DNA from: DAOTWY01 sp003696565
Lineage (GTDB): Bacteria; Chloroflexota; Anaerolineae; Aggregatilineales; Phototrophicaceae
Length of the DNA: 5,871 nucleotides
Reading direction: 5' to 3'
Assembly: GCA_034435635.1 (NCBI GenBank)
Contig: DAOTWY010000128.1
Coordinates: 1 to 5,871 of the forward strand
Each line of letters opens with the position of its first letter. Position 1 is the stretch's first letter. Shown here piece by piece: positions 1-5,759 of the stretch. Below the pieces are notes generated by a model that worked only from the letters and a program-made list of their open reading frames with translations, searched no databases and had not been told where the DNA came from. The translations under genes and the position numbers were made by a program.

Positions 1-16
1 GTGCGGTATTTCCAAG

Positions 17-1093
17 CTAACTTGGTTCAATAATACCACCACCCAAACAGACATCATCATCATACATAACAGCACCTTGTCCAGGTGTGATATCCCGTAA
101 GGGATCATCAAACTGAATATGGACTCGATCACTCGACAAGGGAGTAATTAACGCAGGAACAGGCTTCGCTTTATAGCGTATCTTTACTTGGGCGTAGAAT
201 GGATCCTGTGGGATATAATCTGAAACCCAATTAACACGATTAGCTGTTAGTTCATTCCGCCCAAGTTCATCTTTTACACCCACAATTAACGCATTACGGT
301 AAGGGTTTGTTGCAATAACATAAAGTGGTTCTGAGTATGTGACTCCTAATCCCTTACGTTGCCCAATTGTATAATTAGCTAATCCATTATGTTGTCCAAT
401 TACTTTACCGGATTTCAATACAATTGGACCCGGTTGCATAACATCCGGCGCATGAACATTGAGAAAACGTCTGTAATCTCCATCACCCAGAAAACATAAG
501 TCTTGGCTGTCCTTCTTGCTAGCAGTGGGCAAGCCATATTCTGCTGCTAATGCACGCACCTCATGTTTGGGGAATTCACCTACAGGGAACAAGGTGTGTT
601 GAAGGTGTTTTTGTTTTAACACACTTAAAACATAACTTTGGTCTTTAGCTTTATCTACTCCCATTCTTAAGCGAAATTCACCGTTGGGTGATGTATCAAT
701 CCGTGCGTAATGACCGGTTGCCAAATAATCAGCATCTAACGCCATTGCATTGTTGAACAAATAGCTAAAGCGAATATGGCGATTACACTCAATACAAGGG
801 TTTGGTGTAACGCCTGCACGGTGTTGGTCAATAAAATAGCTCACAATCTTGTCTCGGAAGACATCTTTTGTGTCTAAAACATAAAAAGGAATACCGATTT
901 TATCCGCAATACGACGAGCGTCATTCATCTGTTCTGGTGTACAGCAACGGTTATGTGCTCCACCTTCGACAGTTTCTTCTGACCACAAACGCATCATCAT
1001 ACCAATGACTTCATAACCTTGTTCTACTAGTAATGCGGCAGCGACGGAACTATCGACACCGCCACTCATAGCAACAACAACACGCTTACTCAC
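17..1093 (-). CDS. mnmA: tRNA-uridine 2-sulfurtransferase MnmA
   Basis: This cytoplasmic enzyme adenylates C2 of U34 in the Lys, Glu and Gln tRNAs and replaces the oxygen with sulfur, giving the 2-thio part of mnm5s2U. The 358-residue length is normal for the family. Visible motifs are the N-terminal ATP PP-loop SGGVDS (residues 10-15), TPNPCIECNRHIRF with C100 and C103 (96-109), ATGHYAR (125-131), DQSYVL (151-156), the second catalytic cysteine in SQDLCFLGDG (C200), GQRKGLG (244-250) and a C-terminal beta-barrel region ending CLGGGIIEPS. By homology to E. coli, C103 and C200 match the catalytic pair. The start is GTG at 1093-1091: GAGG lies six bases upstream, the preceding in-frame codon is the TGA of the desulfurase, and MSKRVVVAMSGG is the usual N-terminus. 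It is the second gene of an operon with the desulfurase that presumably supplies its sulfur. Identification is firm. Confidence 0.97.
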   Translation of the reverse strand: MSKRVVVAMSGGVDSSVAAALLVEQGYEVIGMMMRLWSEETVEGGAHNRCCTPEQMNDARRIADKIGIPFYVLDTKDVFRDKIVSYFIDQHRAGVTPNPCIECNRHIRFSYLFNNAMALDADYLATGHYARIDTSPNGEFRLRMGVDKAKDQSYVLSVLKQKHLQHTLFPVGEFPKHEVRALAAEYGLPTASKKDSQDLCFLGDGDYRRFLNVHAPDVMQPGPIVLKSGKVIGQHNGLANYTIGQRKGLGVTYSEPLYVIATNPYRNALIVGVKDELGRNELTANRVNWVSDYIPQDPFYAQVKIRYKAKPVPALITPLSSDRVHIQFDDPLRDITPGQGAVMYDDDVCLGGGIIEPS

Positions 1094-1103
1094 TCACAAC
1101 CTC
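1091..1103 (-). promoter_or_regulatory. mnmA Shine-Dalgarno and stop-start junction
   Basis: On the minus strand GAGG (1103-1100) lies inside the last codons of the desulfurase gene. It is followed by six bases that include the desulfurase TGA stop (1096-1094), then the GTG start of mnmA (1093-1091). The spacing is suitable for initiation and decides the GTG start. Stop and start abut with no gap, in the same frame, so ribosomes ending the desulfurase are placed to restart on mnmA. Translational coupling is inferred. Confidence 0.75.
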
Positions 1104-2251
1104 AACTTCCTAACTTTATCAACCACTGTCACTAATGTTTCTACAACATATTCGACATCTTCTATTGTTGTGTCCTTACCAACACTTAGTCGTAAACTAC
1201 CCATTGCTTGTTCTGGTGAATAACCCATTGCTAATAAGACGCTAGAAGGTTCTGGATTGCCAGTTTTACAAGCAGATGCACCACTTGCAAACACACCTCG
1301 CATATCTAGATGCATCAGCAGTGTGTTGGTATCTACACCATCAAATATAAAGCTACAATGCGATGGTAATCGTTGCTCAGGGTGACCGGTTAGTTCTACA
1401 CCGGAGATTTTTGACAGAATATTTTCCACCAGAAAATTTTGTAATTGATGATAGTGTGCTAGACGTTCAGTTTTTTCCTCGTAAGCTAAGCGTAGTGCCT
1501 CTGCCATGCCAACAATGCCAGGTGTGTTAAGTGTTCCCGCGCGCCGATTAGATTCATGTGCGCCGCCAGTTTGAACGGGCGTTAAAGCGACATTTTCACG
1601 GCAATATAATGCGCCAACTCCCTTTGGACCGTAAAATTTATGAGCAGAAATACTCATTAAATCGACACCAAGCTGCTGCACATCAAGATCAAGTTGACCA
1701 GCTGCTTGAACCGCATCTGTATGAAGTAATACTTTATTTGATTTCGCCTGTTCGGCAAGCTGTGGAATTGGTGCGATTGTTCCAACTTCATTATTAGCAT
1801 AAATAATACTTGCAACTGTTGTTGATGATTTACATGCTTGGGAAAATTCTTCAGGATCAACCATGCCCTGAGAATCGATTGGTAATATTGTAAATTCAAA
1901 ATCCATGGCTTCAGCAAGCTGTTGAACTGTTTTACTAACTGCGCTATGTTCAACTGGTGTAGTTAGTAAATGATTACCATATCCGGCTTGCTTAGCAGCC
2001 CAACTTGCTCCACGTATTGCAAGATTATCACTTTCGGATCCACCACTTGTGAAAATAATTTCATTTGGTTTGCAGTTGAAAATCTTGGCAATTGTCTCTC
2101 GTGCTGTTTCGATTGCATTTTCTGCTTTCCGTCCAAGTTGATGACTAGAAGATGTATTGCCAAAATCATCCACAAAATATGGTAACATTTTATCTAACAC
2201 ACGCTTATCAACAGGGGTAGTTGCAGAATAATCAATATAGACTTGGCGCAT
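1094..2251 (-). CDS. cysteine desulfurase, IscS/NifS family (class I)
   Basis: This PLP enzyme converts L-cysteine to L-alanine and holds the released sulfur as a persulfide on an active-site cysteine for transfer to acceptors. The 385-residue class V aminotransferase fold is complete: YIDYSATTP at the N-terminus (5-13), TSGGSESDN (68-76), the PLP-stacking histidine in EHSAV (H102), HTDAVQ (D179 and Q182, cofactor contacts), the PLP-binding lysine in SISAHKFYGPKG (K205), GGAHESNRRAGT (229-240), the persulfide cysteine in ASGASACKTG (C328), and RLSVGKDTT near the end. The long loop around C328 marks class I (IscS/NifS) and not SufS. The start is ATG 2251-2249 with AGGA nine bases upstream. It leads an operon with mnmA, as yrvO-mnmA does in Bacillus, so a role in tRNA thiolation is likely. 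Whether it also serves Fe-S assembly cannot be decided: no IscU or other scaffold is in view. The paralogue name is therefore left open. Confidence 0.95.
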   Translation of the reverse strand: MRQVYIDYSATTPVDKRVLDKMLPYFVDDFGNTSSSHQLGRKAENAIETARETIAKIFNCKPNEIIFTSGGSESDNLAIRGASWAAKQAGYGNHLLTTPVEHSAVSKTVQQLAEAMDFEFTILPIDSQGMVDPEEFSQACKSSTTVASIIYANNEVGTIAPIPQLAEQAKSNKVLLHTDAVQAAGQLDLDVQQLGVDLMSISAHKFYGPKGVGALYCRENVALTPVQTGGAHESNRRAGTLNTPGIVGMAEALRLAYEEKTERLAHYHQLQNFLVENILSKISGVELTGHPEQRLPSHCSFIFDGVDTNTLLMHLDMRGVFASGASACKTGNPEPSSVLLAMGYSPEQAMGSLRLSVGKDTTIEDVEYVVETLVTVVDKVRKLRL

Positions 2252-2265
2252 AATGCAGAATCCTA

Positions 2266-2279
2266 ATCATTGTTATGAT
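2266..2279. repeat. Small inverted repeat in desulfurase leader
   Basis: ATCAT-TGTT-ATGAT is a perfect 5-bp inverted repeat with a 4-base loop. From the predicted promoter it would sit at the very 5' end of the desulfurase mRNA, ending two bases before the AGGA of the ribosome binding site. It could be a weak 5' hairpin or an operator half-site pair overlapping the transcription start. It is short and AT-rich, so chance is a real alternative. Confidence 0.3.
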
Positions 2280-2286
2280 GGACATT

Positions 2287-2315
2287 ATTCTAATTCAGCA
2301 TATCGTCCTTGTAAA
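2287..2315 (-). promoter_or_regulatory. sigma70-type promoter for desulfurase-mnmA
   Basis: On the minus strand the -35 box TTTACA (2315-2310) and the -10 box TAGAAT (2292-2287) each differ from consensus at one position. They are separated by exactly 17 bp. Initiation would fall near 2280, giving a leader of about 29 bases that includes the AGGA ribosome binding site before ATG 2251. It is the best promoter-like match I see in the divergent region. The start point is predicted, not measured. Confidence 0.65.
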
Positions 2316-2322
2316 TTTTAAG

Positions 2323-2332
2323 TTCATATGAA
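2323..2332. promoter_or_regulatory. Palindrome TTCATATGAA, possible operator
   Basis: This is a perfect 10-bp palindrome in the 168-base region between the divergent desulfurase and eno genes, 7 bp upstream of the predicted desulfurase -35 box. Another small palindrome, CTTAAG, lies at 2343-2348. The position would suit a regulator acting on one or both genes. No known operator consensus is recognised, and a palindrome of this size in AT-rich DNA can arise by chance. Confidence 0.25.
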
Positions 2333-2405
2333 ATGAGAGTTACTTAAGCGTGGTTTTTCTGCTAGGACAATGTATCATAGACAGAATAAAGCTCAATAAC
2401 ACATT

Positions 2406-2411
2406 AAGGAG
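2406..2411 (+). promoter_or_regulatory. eno ribosome binding site
   Basis: AAGGAG ends eight bases before the ATG at 2420, a strong Shine-Dalgarno match at ideal spacing. It rules out the out-of-frame ATG at 2415, which lies only three bases after the motif. The promoter of eno is less clear: TATCAT at 2373-2378 resembles a -10 box, but nothing close to a -35 consensus lies 16-18 bp upstream. Confidence 0.85.
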
Positions 2412-2419
2412 ATTATGCA

Positions 2420-3712
2420 ATGCCAGTAATTGAAAGTATTTATGGGCGTGAAGTTCTTGATTCACGTGGCAATCCAACTGTTGAGGTGGAAGTTAGTTTA
2501 ACAGATGGTGCGTTTGGGCGCGCTATTGTACCAAGTGGTGCATCTACCGGTGAGCATGAAGCAATTGAATTACGTGATGGTGATAAGTCACGCTATGGTG
2601 GTAAGGGCGTACTTAAGGCAGTGGAGTCAGTTAATGGTCCATTGGCAGAAGCTCTTGTCGGCATGTATGCAATCAATCAAAAAGAAATTGATCAGATCAT
2701 GCTGGAAATTGACGGCACACCTAATAAGAAGAATCTAGGTGCTAATGCAATTTTAGGGGTATCTATGGCGGTTGCAAAAGCTGCTGCCAATAGTGTAGGC
2801 TTACCCCTATATGCATATTTAGGTGGTGTTTATGCGCATGTATTACCGGTTCCAATGATGAATATCATGAATGGTGGCAAACACGCTGCCAATAGTACAG
2901 ATTTTCAGGAATTTATGGTGATGCCTGTTGGGGCTTCTACATTTCGTGAAGCCTTACAGTGGGGTGTGGAAATTTACCATACTTTGAAAAAAGTCATCCA
3001 TGATAAGGGCTTTTCAACAAGTGTTGGTGATGAAGGCGGATTTGCACCGAGTTTAGGATCTAATCAGGCAGCATTAGATGTTATTATGGAAGCGATTGAA
3101 AAAGCCGGTTTTAAAGCTGGTGAGCAAATTTTCATTGCGCTTGACCCAGCAACATCTGAGTTGTACGATTCTGAAACAGGAATGTATAAGCTCGATATTG
3201 AAGGTAAGCAGCTGAGCGGTGAGGAGATGGTCGAGTTTTGGGCGGATTGGTGTGATCGTTACCCCATTATTTCTATTGAAGATGGTTTGAGTGAAAATGA
3301 TTGGGAAAACTGGACGAAATTAGTAGCACGGATTGGTGATCGTGTTCAGGTTGTTGGGGATGATTTGCTTGTAACCAATGTAGAGAAAGTTCAGCGGGCA
3401 ATCAAAGAAAAAGCTGCAACTTCATTGTTGTTCAAGGTCAATCAAATTGGCTCTTTAACAGAGGCGTTTGCAGCGGCTCAAATGGCGCAGCGTCATAACA
3501 TGACAGTAGTCACTAGCCATCGTAGTGGAGAATCAGAAGATACGACCATTTCGGATATAGCAGTTGCAATGAACGCTGGGCAGATTAAAACAGGTGCGCC
3601 GGCACGGACAGATCGTGTAGCAAAGTATAATCAGTTGCTGCGGATTGAGGAAGAATTAGGAAGTGCTGCTCGATATGCTGGATTGAGTGCGTTTACGAAC
3701 CTAAAGCTTTAA
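2420..3712 (+). CDS. eno: enolase (phosphopyruvate hydratase)
   Basis: Enolase reversibly dehydrates 2-phosphoglycerate to phosphoenolpyruvate in glycolysis, in the cytoplasm and with two Mg ions. The 430-residue length is typical of bacteria. The N-terminal capping domain has REVLDSRGNPT (10-20) and the mobile loop PSGASTG (38-44). The TIM-barrel domain shows MNGGKHA (150-156, H155), DFQEF (161-165, E164), the general acid/base glutamate in GDEGGFAP (E205), metal ligands D242 (ALDPATSE), E287 (SIEDGL) and D314 (VGDDLLVTN), the catalytic lysine in FKVNQIGS (K339), SHRSGESEDTT (366-376) and substrate-binding K390 in GQIKTGAPARTDR. Every expected active-site residue is present. The start is ATG with AAGGAG eight bases upstream. 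The product feeds directly into pyruvate kinase, encoded next on the same strand. Identification is certain for practical purposes. Confidence 0.98.
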   Translation: MPVIESIYGREVLDSRGNPTVEVEVSLTDGAFGRAIVPSGASTGEHEAIELRDGDKSRYGGKGVLKAVESVNGPLAEALVGMYAINQKEIDQIMLEIDGTPNKKNLGANAILGVSMAVAKAAANSVGLPLYAYLGGVYAHVLPVPMMNIMNGGKHAANSTDFQEFMVMPVGASTFREALQWGVEIYHTLKKVIHDKGFSTSVGDEGGFAPSLGSNQAALDVIMEAIEKAGFKAGEQIFIALDPATSELYDSETGMYKLDIEGKQLSGEEMVEFWADWCDRYPIISIEDGLSENDWENWTKLVARIGDRVQVVGDDLLVTNVEKVQRAIKEKAATSLLFKVNQIGSLTEAFAAAQMAQRHNMTVVTSHRSGESEDTTISDIAVAMNAGQIKTGAPARTDRVAKYNQLLRIEEELGSAARYAGLSAFTNLKL

Positions 3713-3717
3713 GCTAG

Positions 3718-3742
3718 AATTGGGGAGCTTTGCTCCCCAATT
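3718..3742 (+). terminator. Hairpin between eno and pyk (terminator or attenuator)
   Basis: A perfect 11-bp stem, AATTGGGGAGC and GCTCCCCAATT with a TTT loop, begins five bases after the eno stop. The GC-rich core makes it very stable. The tract after it (ACTTTGTGC) is a poor U-run, so full intrinsic termination is uncertain. Partial termination or protection of the eno 3' end, with some readthrough to pyk, fits equally well. The ribosome binding site of pyk follows 19 bases later. Confidence 0.7.
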
Positions 3743-3761
3743 ACTTTGTGCTTATATTTTT

Positions 3762-3768
3762 GGAGAAG
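3762..3768 (+). promoter_or_regulatory. pyk ribosome binding site, sets the GTG start
   Basis: GGAGAAG ends five bases before GTG 3774-3776 (eight bases from GGAG). This decides the start: the longer frame could begin at TTG 3720, but that codon lies inside the stem of the intergenic hairpin, and the extra 18 residues do not resemble a pyruvate kinase N-terminus. Confidence 0.8.
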
Positions 3769-3773
3769 ATTCA

Positions 3774-5213
3774 GTGATTACCAATCAAATTTACAACAAA
3801 CGTACTAAAATTGTTGCAACAATTGGACCATCATCTTGGGATGCTGAAACGATTCGTCAGATGATTCGCGCCGGGATGAATGTAGCACGGATTAACTTTT
3901 CTCATGGTGATCATGAGACACATAGCCGGACAATTGATCTTGTAAGACAAGTGGCTGAAGAAGAAAACTCTGTTGTTGCGATTATGTGCGATATTCAAGG
4001 ACCTAAAATTCGCATTGGTAAGCTTGCACAACCTCTGGAACTGAAAAAGGGTGATCGTGTTACGCTAACTCTGGATGAGGCAGATGGAACAGATAATTTT
4101 GTGTCGCTGCCTCATCCAGAGTTTGTTCGTGATATTGGTCCTGGCATGCAGTTATTATTAGATGATGGCAATTTGGAGTTTATTGTTCGTGATGTAACAC
4201 CACGGGCATTAGCTTGTGATGTTGTTATTGGAGGCACACTTAGCTCACGTAAAGGGGTTATGGCTCCTAATGCACATCTTACGCTTTCTGCTATTACAGA
4301 GAAAGATCGTCGTGATATTGAGTTTGCACTACAGAAAGATACAGATTATATTGCCATGTCTTTTGTTCGTACCTCTGATGATATTCGGGAGTTGCGATGG
4401 TTAATGCGGCACCTTGGAAAGTCTGCAGCGATTATTGCGAAGATCGAAAAGCATGAAGCGTTGGAAAATATTGAAGAGATTATCGCTGTTGTAGACGGTA
4501 TTATGGTTGCTCGTGGAGATTTAGGGATTGAAACGCCGGCTGAGGAGGTGCCATTTCATCAAAAGCGGATTATCAAATTGTGTAATGAGGCGAGTAAACC
4601 GGTAATTACTGCTACTCAGATGCTAAGTTCTATGGTTGATTCTCCTCGCCCTACTCGTGCGGAAGCAAGTGATGTTTATAATGCGATTATTGATGGTACA
4701 GATGCTGTGATGTTAAGTAATGAAAGTGCTGCTGGACGTTTTCCAGTAGAAGCGGTGGAGACAATGGCAACGATTGCTGCTATTGCTGAACAAAATATTT
4801 GGCATAATCGTTCACGTCAATGGTCTACATATACAAGTGATGGTGATGAAGCTATATCTGATGCAATTAGTGAAGCGACATATCATATTTCTGAGTCGTT
4901 GAACCCACGTGCGATTGTGACAACAACGTTGTCCGGGTATACAGCACGGCGTGTTGCACGAGAGCGTCCTCGTACACCAATTTTATGTGTGACACCAAAT
5001 CCAACTACGTATCGTTTGATGGCACTTGTTTGGGGTGTCTTTCCTTTGTTGGTTCCACAGTTTAGTACTATTGATGAGATGCTTGCTGTTATTACTGAGA
5101 CCACCATTAGTAAGCAATTGGTTGAGCGTGGGGATATGTTGATTATTATTGCTGGTGTTCCGTTTGGTGTTGGTGGCCAAACAAATTTGCTTAAGATACA
5201 TACTATTGAGTAG
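3774..5213 (+). CDS. pyk: pyruvate kinase
   Basis: Pyruvate kinase transfers phosphate from phosphoenolpyruvate to ADP, making pyruvate and ATP in the last step of glycolysis, in the cytoplasm. From the GTG start it has 479 residues, the usual size. Visible are RTKIVATIGP (10-19), the phosphate-binding arginine in ARINFSHG (R39), CDIQGPKIR (72-80), the B-domain (about 80-175), the catalytic lysine and metal glutamate in IIAKIEK (K223, E225), the signature MVARGDLG (244-251, D249), ITATQMLSSM (278-287, T281), PTRAEASDV (293-301), and the C-terminal allosteric domain closing with PFGVGGQTNLLKI (463-475). There is no extra PEP-utiliser domain. It lies 61 bases after eno, separated by a strong hairpin, so expression is either by readthrough or from an unseen promoter. 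Its terminator lies beyond the stop, inside the convergent gene. Allosteric effectors cannot be read from the sequence. Confidence 0.97.
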   Translation: MITNQIYNKRTKIVATIGPSSWDAETIRQMIRAGMNVARINFSHGDHETHSRTIDLVRQVAEEENSVVAIMCDIQGPKIRIGKLAQPLELKKGDRVTLTLDEADGTDNFVSLPHPEFVRDIGPGMQLLLDDGNLEFIVRDVTPRALACDVVIGGTLSSRKGVMAPNAHLTLSAITEKDRRDIEFALQKDTDYIAMSFVRTSDDIRELRWLMRHLGKSAAIIAKIEKHEALENIEEIIAVVDGIMVARGDLGIETPAEEVPFHQKRIIKLCNEASKPVITATQMLSSMVDSPRPTRAEASDVYNAIIDGTDAVMLSNESAAGRFPVEAVETMATIAAIAEQNIWHNRSRQWSTYTSDGDEAISDAISEATYHISESLNPRAIVTTTLSGYTARRVARERPRTPILCVTPNPTTYRLMALVWGVFPLLVPQFSTIDEMLAVITETTISKQLVERGDMLIIIAGVPFGVGGQTNLLKIHTIE

Positions 5214-5217
5214 TGTG

Positions 5218-5745
5218 TTAGTAGTTGTCATCGTCGATGAATTGAAGCGGTTCCTCGTTGATTCTTGGAGCCGCTTTTTTGTTTCGTGTTAGGGAGATAT
5301 TAGGTGTTTGTATGATTTGTTCTGTTTGTGTTTGTGATGCTGTGCAGAATGGGCAAATTTGCCAGGTTAACTCTAATAGTTTGTGACAGTTAATACATGG
5401 TTCTTTAAGCCGCGTGTGGCAATGTGCGCAAATTTGCCAGTTGTCTTCTACACGTTGTCCGCAACCTGGACATGTTGGTTTTTCTTCTATTTCTTGTAAT
5501 AAAGCTTCTTCTTCAAGTGAGCGTTCATATGCTTGTGCTAATGTTTCATGTGGGCGTAAAAATAGGTAGATGATTAGTCCTGGTATGTTTAGGATGGCGA
5601 CGATGGTGGTGAATATGATTTGTGTGAAGTTATCGCGTGTTCTTCGGCGTATATCTTTGTTTGTCCATATAATCATTCCTAGCCAAGCTGCAGCTGTTGT
5701 TGTTGCGGCGTAAATTAGTATGAGGTTTATGATTTCTGTTTTCAT
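5218..5745 (-). CDS. membrane protein with C-terminal double zinc ribbon, function unknown
   Basis: I recognise the architecture but no function. The 175 residues begin with a hydrophobic segment (about 5-27), a basic loop with R33, R34, R35 and R37, and a second hydrophobic segment (about 43-63) broken by NIPG (53-56), then LRPHET. This two-helix part resembles the PLDc_N type of membrane hairpin. An acidic, probably helical linker (70-89) leads to four CxxC pairs at 92/95, 106/109, 117/120 and 131/134, spaced as a tandem (DZR-like) zinc ribbon. A polar Thr/Gln/Asn-rich tail ends DDDNY. I recall similar proteins from Chloroflexota. The start is ATG 5745-5743; an in-frame TAG upstream blocks extension. 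AGGA lies 12 bases upstream, a rather long spacing, overlapping the stop of the preceding gene, which suggests coupling. It converges on pyk with four bases between stops. Its coding strand is unusually rich in A and C. The gene looks real; its role is open. Confidence 0.85.
   Translation of the reverse strand: MKTEIINLILIYAATTTAAAWLGMIIWTNKDIRRRTRDNFTQIIFTTIVAILNIPGLIIYLFLRPHETLAQAYERSLEEEALLQEIEEKPTCPGCGQRVEDNWQICAHCHTRLKEPCINCHKLLELTWQICPFCTASQTQTEQIIQTPNISLTRNKKAAPRINEEPLQFIDDDNY
5245..5280 (+). terminator. Intrinsic terminator of pyk, inside the convergent gene
   Basis: On the plus strand AAGCGGTTCC (5245-5254) pairs with GGAGCCGCTT (5267-5276) as a 10-bp stem with one G-U pair and a 12-base loop. 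It is followed without a break by TTTT (six Ts counting the stem end). It starts 32 bases after the pyk stop. On the minus strand the G-U pair becomes a C-A mismatch and no U-run follows, so it should stop only pyk transcripts. It lies wholly within codons of the zinc-ribbon gene. Confidence 0.75.
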
Positions 5746-5759
5746 TTTTTGTTGTGTTC

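Noticed and set aside
12..25. CCAAG-CTAA-CTTGG inverted repeat at the mnmA stop, considered as a terminator
   Set aside because: The stem is only 5 bp and no T-run follows it on the minus strand before the window ends. It may be a chance repeat or part of a structure beyond the edge.
52..66. ATC/CAT triplet repeat near the mnmA 3' end, considered as a microsatellite
   Set aside because: It encodes the acidic run of MYDDDV in the conserved C-terminal part of MnmA; a few identical aspartate codons explain it.
1558..2185. Open frames on both strands within the desulfurase gene
   Set aside because: They overlap the conserved catalytic core of the desulfurase, show no motif of their own and have no supporting ribosome binding sites; they are shadows of the real frame.
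2350..2378. TATCAT (2373-2378) as the -10 box of an eno promoter
   Set aside because: The hexamer is one base from consensus, but sequences 16-18 bp upstream match the -35 consensus at no more than about two positions, so I do not report it as a supported promoter.
3753..3758. TATATT considered as a -10 box for a separate pyk promoter
   Set aside because: Initiation would fall near 3765, inside the ribosome binding site, leaving almost no leader, and no -35-like sequence lies at proper distance because that region is the hairpin stem.
4883..5231. Two overlapping minus-strand frames (4883-5107 and 4983-5231) antisense to the pyk C-terminus
   Set aside because: The pyk frame here encodes the conserved C-terminal domain to its final motif. 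The antisense products have no recognisable motif, and one is simply Asn/Thr-rich as expected from the local composition.
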